34,465 bases of DNA from Deltaproteobacteria bacterium (GTDB lineage Bacteria; UBA10199; GCA-002796325; 1-14-0-20-49-13): contig JACPAJ010000060.1 in the NCBI GenBank assembly GCA_016180865.1, positions 1 through 34,465 on the forward strand. Reading direction: 5' to 3'. Under the pieces are notes generated by a model that was not told where the DNA came from, did no database searches, and saw only the letters and a list, made by a program, of their open reading frames with translations. This document shows positions 1 through 8,980 of the stretch, piece by piece (the stretch's first letter is position 1; each line of letters starts with the position of its first letter). A program made the position numbers and the translations under genes.

Positions 1-11
1 TCTCTATGTGA

Positions 12-106
12 GCCCCTAACAACGGCTTAGGCTTTGCAAGAAGGCAAGTCCTATTTGATACAGAGTTTGATAAACGCCTTTTTGCAAAGCTTAGCCGTTA
101 TTGGGC
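12..106. repeat. Long imperfect inverted repeat
   Basis: Two arms, about 12-45 and 76-106, are near-perfect reverse complements. They share AACGGCTTAGGCTTTGCAA versus its complement with one or two bulged bases, and are separated by about 30 nt. The transcript would fold into a long hairpin. The ends (CCCTAAC ... GTTATTGGG) superficially recall an integron attC site, but the right end does not match GTTRRRY. Function unknown. Confidence 0.6.
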
Positions 107-250
107 GATCTCCGAGAGAAGGTTCGCGCCCCGCTGGTCCCATAGCGGGTCGCCGAGTCTAAGCAATGAAAACAGTTGGTGAGCGGAGAACATGCTGCCT
201 GTCTGCCGGCAGGCAAGGCCACTAGTTGACAAGACGCTGTCTCTAGCGTA
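106..250 (+). ncRNA. Weak 6S-RNA-like candidate upstream of mfd
   Basis: This stretch has no supported ORF. Parts resemble enterobacterial 6S RNA: a 5' block ATCTCCGAGAGAAGGTTCGC, a GGTCCC bubble-like segment, and GTTGGTGAGC followed by ATGCT in the right order. The terminal stem is poor and a palindromic repeat (197-219) interrupts the 3' half. Recognition rests on memory of the E. coli sequence, so this is a hint only. It may simply be the 5' leader of mfd. Confidence 0.2.
197..219. repeat. Palindromic repeat, GCCGGCAGGCA type
   Basis: Near-palindrome centred on TGCCGGCA with GCCTG/CAGGC flanks. The same core forms a perfect 20-bp palindrome at 31253-31272, nested within a larger element inside hutI. 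Here it is non-coding and ends about 43 nt before the mfd start. Confidence 0.7.
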
Positions 251-261
251 ATTTGGAAACG

Positions 262-3200
262 ATGATGTATCAACTGGCCAAAGAATGGAAGAAGCTCAAA
301 GACCGCACAATTCTCTTTGTTACATCAAGCGAAGCAAAGGCCCGGGAATATAAGGCTGACCTCGAATTCCTGACCGCCGGCGAGGTTCATGGGGAAGTCT
401 GCCTCTTTCCGGCTCCGGATGTCATCCCCTACCTGCATTTGACTCCGCAGCAGGATATCTGGATAGACCGCCTGAAAATTTTAGATAAATTAGCAAAAAA
501 TAAAACTCTGGCAATAATAACTCCGGTTGAAGCCTTGCTGAGAAAAAATCCGCCCAAGTGGATATTTGAAAAATACAATCGCCGCGTGAATATTCACGAT
601 ACTCTGCAGCTTGAAGAGTTTGCAAACTGGCTGGTCGAAGCAGGTTTCATAAATCAGCCGCTCGTGGAAGACGAAGGGACATTTTCCATTAGAGGCGGAA
701 TAGTCGATATCTTCCCCTCCACGTCCGACAGGCCGATAAGATGCGAGCTTGACGGCGATGAGATAGTTTCGATGCGAACATTCGATCCCGCAACGCAGAA
801 ATCATCGTTCAGCGTAAATTCCTTCACATTAATTCCCGTAAGGAATGTTATTTTGAACTCTGAAACGCGCGACTTGGCGCTAAAAGATTTAAAACCGCTC
901 TGCGACAGCCATGCAATCAGCCCCGGATTAAGGCGCGAGTTTGCCGAATCGATCTTCCATAAGTTTTACGCTCCGGCAGTGGACACTTTAATGCCCGTTT
1001 TTTACGATAAGCCCTCTTCCCTGATAGATTATCTGCCTCCCGAAACAGCAATATTTATCGACGATGAAATTGAAATCAACGAATCCGCCCAAAAGCTGAA
1101 ACAAAGGCTTGAGGCGGCCTACGGTTCGGCAAAACATATCGAAAAAATCGTCGAACCCAAAAAACTTTACGATGAATGGGCTTCAAATATCGGATCCAAG
1201 CTTCAAAAAATAACGAGCGTTCAGGGCTTTTCCGGCGACATAAAAATCGTAATCAACCAGATAAAAAGATGGCGGGAGACGGGGTTTAAAATTATTTCGA
1301 CCGCCCGCACCTCAACTCAGGCCGAGAGAATGCACGATATTTTCAGATGGCACGAAATTATTTCGGAAATAACCGACCGCCCTTTTGCAGATGCATTAAA
1401 TTTAGGCCGCTCCATCGTATGGATCATGCCCGGCGACCTTTCAAAGGGCTTTGTCGCCGAAAAAGACGGACTTGTGGTTTTAACCGATACGGATATCTTC
1501 GGTTCAAAGGTTTCAAGGCGGTCTATTGTAACCTCTCCCGCCGAAACGTTCACCGACTTTTCGCAAATAAACGAGAAAGACTGCATCATCCATAAAGAAC
1601 ACGGCATCGGCAGGTATCTCGGCCTTAAAAATATGGAAATCGGCGGCGTAAAAAACGATTTTCTGATTCTGGAATACCTCGGCGGAGACAAGCTTTATCT
1701 TCCGTTCTGGAAAATAAATTTAATCAGCAGATATCTGGGGGCGGACAGCGGAAAAACCGCTCTGGACAGGCTTGGCAGCAAGCGCTGGGCCAGAACTAAA
1801 GCAAAAGTGACGGCTTCAATCAGAACAATGGCGATGGAGCTTTTAAAAATCTACGCCGCCCGCAAAGTTAAGGAAGGTTTCGCGTTTGGGGCCCGGGATG
1901 AGCAGTTTGAAGAATTTGAAGCCGCGTTTCCATATGATGAAACGCCGGATCAGTGGAAAGCGATCGAAGAAACTTTAAAAGAAATGCAGGAAGGCGCCTC
2001 GATGGACAGATTAATATGCGGCGACGTCGGCTACGGGAAGACGGAAGTTGCCATGCGCGCCGCATTCAGAGCCGTGGCCGACGGCAAGCAGGTCGCAATT
2101 CTGGTTCCTACCACCGTTCTTGCCTTTCAACATTACGACAACTTCATGTCGCGCTTTTCAAAATGGCCGGTAAGAATCGAAATGCTTTCGCGCTTCCGGT
2201 CGCGAAGCGAGCAGAAACATATTATCGGCGACCTTGCTTTGGGAACGGTCAATATCGTTATCGGAACGCACAGGCTTCTGCAGCGCGATATTAAATTTCA
2301 GGATATCGGCCTTTTGATCGTCGATGAAGAACATAGATTCGGAGTTGCCCACAAAGAAAAGATAAGAAAGCTTGCGGCAACGGTGGATACGATCACAATG
2401 TCGGCAACGCCAATACCGAGAACTCTGCATTTATCCCTGAGCGGAATCAGAAACATAAGCATTATCAACACTCCGCCGGCAAACAGGCTCGCCATCAGAA
2501 CTTATGTCTCTGAATTCGACGAAGAAGTGATTCGCGGAGCTATTATGGCGGAACTCTCCCGCGGAGGCCAGGTCTTTTTCGTCCACAATCGCGTTGAATC
2601 GATCGATAAAATGCAAACAATGCTGACAAAGCTCGTTCCCGAAGCCAAAATTGTCGTCGGCCACGGCCAGATGGGCGAGCACGAACTTGAAGATGTGATG
2701 ATAAACTTTTTAGAAAAGAAGGCAAATGTGCTGCTCTGCACGACTATTATAGAATCGGGCATCGATATTCCAACAGCCAATACCATTATTATCAGCAGAG
2801 CCGATACATTCGGGCTTGCCCAGCTTTATCAGCTGAGAGGCCGCGTCGGACGAAGCACGGTGCAGGCTTACGCCTATCTGCTCATTCCGTCCGAAGAGGC
2901 TATTAATCCGACGGCGCAAAAAAGGCTGGCTCTTTTGCAGCGCTACACCGAACTCGGCAGCGGATTTCAGATCGCGATGCACGACCTTGAAATAAGAGGA
3001 GCCGGAAATATTCTGGGAGCGCAGCAATCGGGGCATATAAACGCAATCGGTTACGAAATGTACATCGACCTTCTGGAGCGCGCGATAAGGCATCTTCAGG
3101 GAAAGCCCGAAACTTTGGAAATCGATGCGGAAATAAATCTTCCTGTGGAAGCTTTTATACCCACGGATTATGTGGGAGATGAGGGACAGAGGCTCGTTTT

Positions 3201-3558
3201 ATACAGAAGGCTGGCTGCAATCGGCTCGCCCGATGCGCTTGATTCGCTTGCGGCGGAAATTGCCGACCGCTACGGAAAACTGCCCGATACCCTAAAAAAC
3301 CTGCTCACAATCGTTGAAATAAAATTAACGGCGAAAAAATTAAGCGTTGAATCGATACAATACGACGGCCGCATATTCTCGTTCAAATTTCATCCGAAAA
3401 CTCCTGTCAAACCGGAACTTATACTGACGCTTGTAAAAAACGATCCTAAAAAGTTCGCATTCAAGCAGCCCAATATGCTTTTTGTTAAAGATACCGCCAA
3501 GAGCGCCGCTGCAATACTTAACGCTTCCAAGGCAATTTTGCATTGGTTAAATCCTTAA
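262..3558 (+). CDS. mfd: Transcription-repair coupling factor Mfd
   Basis: Mfd displaces RNA polymerase stalled at DNA lesions and recruits UvrA. Visible in order: a UvrB-homology N-terminal region; a CarD/RID RNA-polymerase-interaction domain near residues 430-495 (HKEHGIGRYLGL); an SF2 helicase core with Walker A GDVGYGKTEV near 590 and a DEEH box near 688; the second RecA lobe (LCTTIIESGIDIP, QLRGRVGRS); a translocation motif (LEIRGAGNILG); and a TRCF C-terminal domain. At about 1,098 residues it is shorter than the usual 1,150 or so. It lacks roughly the first 30-40 residues, entering directly at the alpha-helix before ILFVTSS. An in-frame TAG at 244-246 blocks upstream extension. Possible starts are TTG 253 or ATG 262/265, with a weak GGAA upstream. 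Its stop codon overlaps that of the convergent DUF1015 gene. Confidence 0.97.
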   Translation: MMYQLAKEWKKLKDRTILFVTSSEAKAREYKADLEFLTAGEVHGEVCLFPAPDVIPYLHLTPQQDIWIDRLKILDKLAKNKTLAIITPVEALLRKNPPKWIFEKYNRRVNIHDTLQLEEFANWLVEAGFINQPLVEDEGTFSIRGGIVDIFPSTSDRPIRCELDGDEIVSMRTFDPATQKSSFSVNSFTLIPVRNVILNSETRDLALKDLKPLCDSHAISPGLRREFAESIFHKFYAPAVDTLMPVFYDKPSSLIDYLPPETAIFIDDEIEINESAQKLKQRLEAAYGSAKHIEKIVEPKKLYDEWASNIGSKLQKITSVQGFSGDIKIVINQIKRWRETGFKIISTARTSTQAERMHDIFRWHEIISEITDRPFADALNLGRSIVWIMPGDLSKGFVAEKDGLVVLTDTDIFGSKVSRRSIVTSPAETFTDFSQINEKDCIIHKEHGIGRYLGLKNMEIGGVKNDFLILEYLGGDKLYLPFWKINLISRYLGADSGKTALDRLGSKRWARTKAKVTASIRTMAMELLKIYAARKVKEGFAFGARDEQFEEFEAAFPYDETPDQWKAIEETLKEMQEGASMDRLICGDVGYGKTEVAMRAAFRAVADGKQVAILVPTTVLAFQHYDNFMSRFSKWPVRIEMLSRFRSRSEQKHIIGDLALGTVNIVIGTHRLLQRDIKFQDIGLLIVDEEHRFGVAHKEKIRKLAATVDTITMSATPIPRTLHLSLSGIRNISIINTPPANRLAIRTYVSEFDEEVIRGAIMAELSRGGQVFFVHNRVESIDKMQTMLTKLVPEAKIVVGHGQMGEHELEDVMINFLEKKANVLLCTTIIESGIDIPTANTIIISRADTFGLAQLYQLRGRVGRSTVQAYAYLLIPSEEAINPTAQKRLALLQRYTELGSGFQIAMHDLEIRGAGNILGAQQSGHINAIGYEMYIDLLERAIRHLQGKPETLEIDAEINLPVEAFIPTDYVGDEGQRLVLYRRLAAIGSPDALDSLAAEIADRYGKLPDTLKNLLTIVEIKLTAKKLSVESIQYDGRIFSFKFHPKTPVKPELILTLVKNDPKKFAFKQPNMLFVKDTAKSAAAILNASKAILHWLNP

Positions 3559-4436
3559 AACGTATATACGAATAATCCGCTTGCAAGTTTCGGGGCGAAC
3601 CATGTTGATTTGGGCGGCATGATGCCGCCGCTATCGGCTAAAGCCATTATGTCCGGCATTGAATATTTGGAAAGAGGCCTCTTATCGGAATCGCCGCTCC
3701 AGTCGTATTCGAAAATTCTGACTTCATTATCCGGAAAAATGACAACCGGAAAAAAAGCGCTTCCGCCGGCTCCGCCCCGCAACTCGCAGACCTTTGCCGC
3801 CGCAGCGCTTCTATGATGCCCGTCGGCGATATAAAGCGCGTCGAGTTTCCCAAATGCGGCGGCCATTTTCGAAAACTCCTTCGAGCGCCACAAAACATTT
3901 CTTACGCCGTAACAATCGATCGCATCAAAAAGCGGCTCCGTGGAAGTTTCGGCATTAATCAGTCTTTCGATTTCGCCATTTGACCGATAAACCAGAAAAA
4001 CCGGCTCCGCATACGCGGAAATTTTATCGGAGTGCCTCACCCGGTCCGCAAGTTTTTCTTCTTTAGTCAGTTCATGCCTTTTAATCTTTCCGCCAATGTA
4101 ATCGGCAACCGGCGCAAGACCCACAAGTCCGGTTTGAACATGTTTTCCCATTATCTGCCGGTAGATGTAAAATGATTCCCTATCGCGCTGGAGACGGCCT
4201 TTTTTTTGAAAGAGTTCAAAATTCTCTTTTGCCTTTTCATAAACCTTCGGATCATAGGGCGGCATATTATCCGGCAAATCAATTTCCGAGCGCGTGATAT
4301 GCAAAAAAGAGTGCGGGTTGCCGGCTGCAAGTTCGCGTGCAGAGCCAACATCCACCACATCATAGGGAGGACTTATAATTTTCGCCGCAAGATCTTTTCT
4401 CGGCAGAAGCGCTTTAAATGGAATTACGTTTGACAT
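3555..4436 (-). CDS. DUF1015 family protein, short form
   Basis: Recognised by the N-terminal signature (IPFKALLPR, SPPYDVVD, NPHSFLHITR), the central DGHHRSAAA motif and the C-terminal MPPKSTWFAPKL motif. Family members are usually 400 residues or more; this one has about 293. The segment normally lying between the post-DGHHR strand (FFPVVIFPDNE) and the C-terminal motif is reduced to about 40 residues, so it looks internally shortened. The biochemical function of DUF1015 is not established to my knowledge; it often sits near serine-biosynthesis genes, and here it is divergent from serC-serA. The start is set at the Met preceding SNVIPF because family members begin there; an upstream ATG at 4457 is possible. 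No strong ribosome binding site is visible. Confidence 0.9.
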   Translation of the reverse strand: MSNVIPFKALLPRKDLAAKIISPPYDVVDVGSARELAAGNPHSFLHITRSEIDLPDNMPPYDPKVYEKAKENFELFQKKGRLQRDRESFYIYRQIMGKHVQTGLVGLAPVADYIGGKIKRHELTKEEKLADRVRHSDKISAYAEPVFLVYRSNGEIERLINAETSTEPLFDAIDCYGVRNVLWRSKEFSKMAAAFGKLDALYIADGHHRSAAAAKVCELRGGAGGSAFFPVVIFPDNEVRIFEYDWSGDSDKRPLSKYSMPDIMALADSGGIMPPKSTWFAPKLASGLFVYTF

Positions 4437-4488
4437 GCCGCGCTTTTTATATACCATTCTGCCGCGAAGTCAATCCTAGGGGACACAT

Positions 4489-5547
4489 ATGTTAAATTTT
4501 AATCCGGGCCCGTCAATTCTGCCGGCGGAGGCGCTTGAAGAAATAAGGCGGAATTTCATGAGTTTTGGCGGAATGAGCATTCTTGAAATCAGCCACCGCT
4601 CAAAAGAGTTTGAAAATGTTTTGGAAGATGCAAAGGCGCTCTTTGTGGAACTGGCGGTTATCCCTAAAAATTATCATATATTATTTCTGCAGGGCGGCGC
4701 GTCGCTCCAGTTTGCAATGGTGCCTATGAACCTGATGGAAAAATGCGCCGATTATTCCCTGACCGGATACTGGTCCAAAAAGGCCCTCAAAGAGGCTAAA
4801 CTTTTTGGCGAGGCAAATATCCCGTTCTCTTCCGAAAACAGCGCCTTCAGCCGGACTCCAAAACCAGCCGAAATATCTTTGAGCCAAAAATCGAGCTATC
4901 TGCACATAACATCCAATAATACAATTTATGGAACGCAGTACCGCGAATTCCCGGAAACAGGCGATATTCCGCTGGTTGCCGACATGTCGAGCGATATTCT
5001 CTCCCGAAAGATAGATGTCTCAAAGTTTGGCCTTATATACGCCGGCGCCCAGAAAAATCTTGGCCCCGCAGGAACAACCGTCGTCATAATAAGAGATGAC
5101 TTATTGAAGCGCGAATACCGAAAGCTTCCAACTATGCTGAAATATTCGATACATGCCGAAAGCAATTCCCTCTACAATACTCCGCCGGTATTTGCAGTTT
5201 ATGCAATGTCTTATGTTTTAAAGTGGATAAAAAAGTCCGGCGGCATCGATGCAATTGAAAAAATAAACAGGGAAAAGGCAGACACGCTCTATAAAACAAT
5301 CGATTCTTCTAACCTTTATTGCGGCACAGCGGAAAAGTCGAGCCGTTCATCGATGAATGTCACCTTCCGGCTGAAAAATACCGCGCTGGAAAACCGGTTT
5401 CTTGATGAGGCAAAAAAGGCGGAAATGGCCGGGCTTAAAGGCCATAGAGAGATCGGCGGAATCAGGGCATCCATTTATAATGCCTTCCCTTTGGATGGAG
5501 TTAAAAAACTGGCCGAATTCATGAAAGAATTTGAAAGGAAAATATGA
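4489..5547 (+). CDS. serC: Phosphoserine aminotransferase SerC
   Basis: PLP enzyme converting 3-phosphohydroxypyruvate and glutamate to phosphoserine. The 352-residue protein has the family N-terminus FNPGPSILP, the SHRSKEF motif, FLQGGASLQF, TSNNTIYGTQ, the DMSSDILSR strand and the PLP lysine in AGAQKNLGPAG (K189 by count). Length is normal. The ATG is preceded by AGGGGAC. It overlaps serA by four bases (ATGA), indicating translational coupling, so the two consecutive enzymes of serine synthesis are co-expressed. Confidence 0.97.
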   Translation: MLNFNPGPSILPAEALEEIRRNFMSFGGMSILEISHRSKEFENVLEDAKALFVELAVIPKNYHILFLQGGASLQFAMVPMNLMEKCADYSLTGYWSKKALKEAKLFGEANIPFSSENSAFSRTPKPAEISLSQKSSYLHITSNNTIYGTQYREFPETGDIPLVADMSSDILSRKIDVSKFGLIYAGAQKNLGPAGTTVVIIRDDLLKREYRKLPTMLKYSIHAESNSLYNTPPVFAVYAMSYVLKWIKKSGGIDAIEKINREKADTLYKTIDSSNLYCGTAEKSSRSSMNVTFRLKNTALENRFLDEAKKAEMAGLKGHREIGGIRASIYNAFPLDGVKKLAEFMKEFERKI

Positions 5548-7118
5548 AATTTCATGTCCTTTGCACAGACGGCTTTGCGACCGCCGGAATTGAAGCGCTG
5601 AAAAAAAGCAGGCTTATCGAACCGACATATGTCAAATCGCTTACGCACGAAGATTTATTGAAAACAATCGGCGGTTTTGACGGCCTTATTGTCAGAAGCG
5701 CTTCGCAGGTGACTAAAGATATAGTCGAGGCCGGAAAAAAGCTTAAAATCATAGCAAGGGCCGGCGTCGGCATTGACAATATAGATGTCGAGGCCGCAAC
5801 AAAACAGGGAATCCTTGTCATCAATGCCCCTGCCGGCAACACCGTCTCCGCCGCTGAGTTGACAATGGGCATGATTCTTTCGCTTGCAAGGCGCATTCCG
5901 CAGGCGGCAAAGGCCATGAGCGAAGGGAGATGGGAGAAAAAGAAATTTCAGGGCTCGGAACTTGCCGGAAAAACTCTCGGCATCATAGGCCTTGGACGAA
6001 TCGGGCGCGAAGTTGCCCGCCGAGCCGCCTCTTTTAACATGCAGCTTATAGGCTTTGACCCGTTTCTGGGCAAAGAACAGTTTGCTTCGCTAGGCGTTTT
6101 GCCGTCCACAAAGGAAGATATATATAAAAACGCCGATTATATAACGGTTCACACTCCTTTGACCGACGACACCTGCAATATGATAACAATGCGCGAGCTG
6201 AAGACGATGAAAAAGCCGGCATGCGTAATCAACTGCGCGCGCGGCGGAATTATAAACGAACAAGATCTGGCGCAGGCGCTTGCAAACGGCGTAATAGCCG
6301 GCGCAGCGCTGGACGTCTTCAGCCGCGAACCCTTTGAGGACGCATTATTCCGCAAACTTGAAAACTGCATTACAACCCCTCACCTTGGAGCATCGACAGC
6401 CGAGGCTCAAGATGCCGTGGCCGTCGAATCGGCCCGCGAGGTTGTGCAGTTTTTTAAAGAAGGTTTTAGCGCAAACGCCGTCAATCTTCCGGCCGGAGAT
6501 CCCCAAGCCATTTTTTCGCTGAGAAACCATATTCTCCTTGCAGAAAGACTCGGTTCTTTCGCTTTTCAGCTTTGCCGGCAAGAAGTAAAAAAGGTGACGT
6601 TTATTTCTACGAAGAGGCTTCCTGAGCTCGTTACGCTTGCGGCTCTTAAAGGAGTCTTATCTAATATCGTGAGCGACGCAATCAGCTTGGTCAACGCTTC
6701 CATCGTTGCCAACCAAAGGGGGATCAAAATTTCAGAGGAGGTTGAAGCGTCCGATTATGAAGATGCAATCGGCGTAAGAATATCCTCTTCTGAAAGAAAC
6801 ATCGAAATTACAGGTACGATTTTTTCTGACGGCACGCAGCAGATTGTCCGCTGCGACGGTTATAACGTGACAATGGAGCCGTTCGGCCGGATATTATTCA
6901 TAAAAAACGCCGATCAGCCCGGCGTTATCGGCCGGATATGCTCCATCCTCGGCGACAATAAAATAAACATCTCCGAAATGAAAAATGCCAGAAAAACCAA
7001 GGGAACAGATGCATTGACTGTTATAAGTTTCGACAATGAATTGCCCAAAAAAGTTATGCAGAAAATAAAGGACGAAAAAGGCGTGAACGATGCAATTGAA
7101 ATTCGCCTGCCCTTTTGA
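5544..7118 (+). CDS. serA: D-3-phosphoglycerate dehydrogenase SerA
   Basis: First committed step of serine synthesis, NAD-dependent oxidation of 3-phosphoglycerate. The 524-residue long form shows a substrate/Rossmann core with GLGRIGREVARR near 148-160, catalytic-region motifs NCARGG (about 230) and TPHLGAS (about 277), an intervening allosteric substrate-binding type domain, and a C-terminal ACT domain near 450-520 (ADQPGVIGRICSILG), which in relatives gives serine feedback control. The start overlaps the serC stop. It converges on the HEAT-like gene with only 8 bp between stops and no clear terminator. Confidence 0.97.
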   Translation: MKFHVLCTDGFATAGIEALKKSRLIEPTYVKSLTHEDLLKTIGGFDGLIVRSASQVTKDIVEAGKKLKIIARAGVGIDNIDVEAATKQGILVINAPAGNTVSAAELTMGMILSLARRIPQAAKAMSEGRWEKKKFQGSELAGKTLGIIGLGRIGREVARRAASFNMQLIGFDPFLGKEQFASLGVLPSTKEDIYKNADYITVHTPLTDDTCNMITMRELKTMKKPACVINCARGGIINEQDLAQALANGVIAGAALDVFSREPFEDALFRKLENCITTPHLGASTAEAQDAVAVESAREVVQFFKEGFSANAVNLPAGDPQAIFSLRNHILLAERLGSFAFQLCRQEVKKVTFISTKRLPELVTLAALKGVLSNIVSDAISLVNASIVANQRGIKISEEVEASDYEDAIGVRISSSERNIEITGTIFSDGTQQIVRCDGYNVTMEPFGRILFIKNADQPGVIGRICSILGDNKINISEMKNARKTKGTDALTVISFDNELPKKVMQKIKDEKGVNDAIEIRLPF

Positions 7119-7126
7119 TTTTTCAT

Positions 7127-8392
7127 CTATTTAATTTTTTTCAGCCAGATGAATGCGGTTCTACGGACAAACGGCTCCTTGTCCGCCAGCGCGTCTTTCA
7201 ATGTCTCTTTGATTTCATAGCGCATGCCGGCGGGCAAATCCTTCTTCATGCCAAGTATTCCAAACGCGCGCGCTGCCGCAAGCCTCGCTTCCGGATGGGC
7301 CATATCGTAAATAAACCCCGCTAAAATATCTAAAATCTTTTCATCGCATGATTTAACATCACACAGCTTTGCAAGAGAAACTATCGATTCCAAAATCGGC
7401 CGGGGCATAAGCGCTTTTTGCCATTCTTCAAAATCGACCCGCTTTAAAAAAGAAGCCAGCGCTGAAGCCGCTTTCTCTTTTGCCCCGCTGCTGTCATAAG
7501 CCATTCTGCCTAGCGAATAAGCAAGCATCGAGCGCGTGCCTGTGTCAAAAAGCGCATTGTCCAATATTTCCCTCATCCTATCGACGGCTTTGGCATCGGC
7601 TATGCCGCTTGAAGCAAGCGCCTTTGCCACTCTTGCGCCAAGCGTATCGGCTATTGCGCTGTATTCGAATTTTATCTGAGAATCCGGCTGGTCAAACATG
7701 TCGTAGAGCTTTTCAAAATCGATTACTATCGTCTCTTTTACATCCTTATATTTTTCCCAAAAATCTTTTATCGTCTGTTTTAAAAAACTCTTCTTTTCCT
7801 TATCCAGAATATCCATGACAATGCTTGTTATTTTATGGCTCCGCTCTTTTTTTCTTTCAACGATATCGAACAGAGTCAGGATTATTCTGTCGCGCTGGCG
7901 CCTGTGGAAATTTCCAAAATCGGCTAAAAGCATTTCCAGATGTTTGGCGCCTAAATCTCCGGATAATTTCAGAGCTTCCGTTATGATTTTATTTTTATCG
8001 GCAAAAAGAAGCTTGCGGCTTATCACCTGTTCGATTCGCGCATCTGGAAAAGCAAACATGAAGATGCTTGCAAGGTCGCCTATTTTTCTTAAGTTGCAGT
8101 CATCCGACAGCGCAAATGCAATCCATTCAAATTCAATATTCTCGGGGCAGCTTTCTTTCGCCAGAGCGCCATACCTTCTTGCCATCAAATATGTTCTAAG
8201 ATCTGAAAACAACTCGGCCGGGGTTGTATATTTTTCTATCGCCAGAACCTGCGTATCAAATGCTTTTTGCACATCCAGCAGCGTAAAATTATTTGCATCG
8301 CCATCGAAAGGCGCAAATTTCTGAACCAAATCGTCGATGAGATTTTTCTCATCTACGCAGCTCAAAAAACCGATCTTTATTAAAGCATCCAT
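7127..8392 (-). CDS. HEAT-repeat-like protein of unknown function
   Basis: A 421-residue, mainly helical, soluble protein without signal peptide. The C-terminal third has paired-helix units typical of HEAT repeats (DMAHPEARLAAARAFGILG and DALADKEPFVRRTAFIWL). The middle is rich in charged helices. I do not recognise the N-terminal half. HEAT proteins generally act as binding scaffolds; no partner is evident. The start overlaps the end of the upstream beta-strand-rich gene (8380-8901) by 13 bp, so they are probably one transcript. Confidence 0.75.
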   Translation of the reverse strand: MDALIKIGFLSCVDEKNLIDDLVQKFAPFDGDANNFTLLDVQKAFDTQVLAIEKYTTPAELFSDLRTYLMARRYGALAKESCPENIEFEWIAFALSDDCNLRKIGDLASIFMFAFPDARIEQVISRKLLFADKNKIITEALKLSGDLGAKHLEMLLADFGNFHRRQRDRIILTLFDIVERKKERSHKITSIVMDILDKEKKSFLKQTIKDFWEKYKDVKETIVIDFEKLYDMFDQPDSQIKFEYSAIADTLGARVAKALASSGIADAKAVDRMREILDNALFDTGTRSMLAYSLGRMAYDSSGAKEKAASALASFLKRVDFEEWQKALMPRPILESIVSLAKLCDVKSCDEKILDILAGFIYDMAHPEARLAAARAFGILGMKKDLPAGMRYEIKETLKDALADKEPFVRRTAFIWLKKIK

Positions 8393-8901
8393 ATTAACCC
8401 TGCGGCGCTTTGAAACAGGCCGCCGATTTTTTCCGATTCCATAACATACCCAAGCCCGCCCTGAAGCATTAAATCGATTCTTAAATGTTTTCCGAAGCTA
8501 TAAAGAGGCAGCGCAAGTCCGACAAAAATCCCTCCGATTCCGCCTTTGCGGGTCTCATCCACAGTATCAAACGAAGAAAAATCCGCAAAAACGCCGGTCT
8601 GCCACTCCCCCCACGGGAGCATTTCCGGAACTTCCAGAAAAGTTTCGAAATGATGCCCGGACATCAGCCTTTTTGTTTCAAAGGGATAGTTCAGATAGCC
8701 AAGCCCCAAGTTAAAATGCTTTGAGATGGGAAAGGAAAACCTGCCTCCGGCGCCAATGCGCTCATAGCCATCCGAAGCCGTGCCAAACGCTATAGGAATA
8801 AAACTAATTTTCGGATGATGCCTCGCCTCAAGACGAGCCATGCTTTCAAAGTAGTGCTGCCTGTAAGGTCCGCGCGGATATTGGGTAGATTCAACCGGCA
8901 T
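8380..8901 (-). CDS. Hypothetical beta-strand-rich protein
   Basis: A 173-residue protein with alternating glycine/aromatic strands (GAGGRFSFPISKHFNLGLGY, GGIGGIFVGLALPLYSF) resembling half of an outer-membrane beta-barrel. There is no N-terminal signal peptide, so it may be cytoplasmic, an unannotated fragment, or a barrel domain with an atypical N-terminus. It shares this style with the divergent gene at 8981 and that at 29052, without clear sequence identity. First gene of a pair with the HEAT-like gene. Function unknown. Confidence 0.65.
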   Translation of the reverse strand: MPVESTQYPRGPYRQHYFESMARLEARHHPKISFIPIAFGTASDGYERIGAGGRFSFPISKHFNLGLGYLNYPFETKRLMSGHHFETFLEVPEMLPWGEWQTGVFADFSSFDTVDETRKGGIGGIFVGLALPLYSFGKHLRIDLMLQGGLGYVMESEKIGGLFQSAAGLIWML

Positions 8902-8923
8902 AATAAATCACCTAATTTTTATC

Positions 8924-8952
8924 TTGACGTATAATAGCTTCGGTTATACGAT
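8924..8952 (+). promoter_or_regulatory. Candidate promoter with overlapping inverted repeat
   Basis: TTGACG (8924-8929) and TACGAT (8947-8952) are 17 bp apart. An inverted repeat CGTATAA-N9-TTATACG (8928-8934, 8944-8950) occupies the spacer, where an operator would block polymerase. It lies in the only spacer between two divergent envelope-type genes, so it could control one or both. Confidence 0.4.
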
Positions 8953-8980
8953 ATTTGCAACAATAAAAAGGAGGCCCTTT

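Noticed and set aside
12-106. Integron attC site
   Set aside because: The inverted repeat has an extrahelical base and a CCTAAC-like left end, but the right end GTTATTG fails GTTRRRY and there are no cassettes or integrase.
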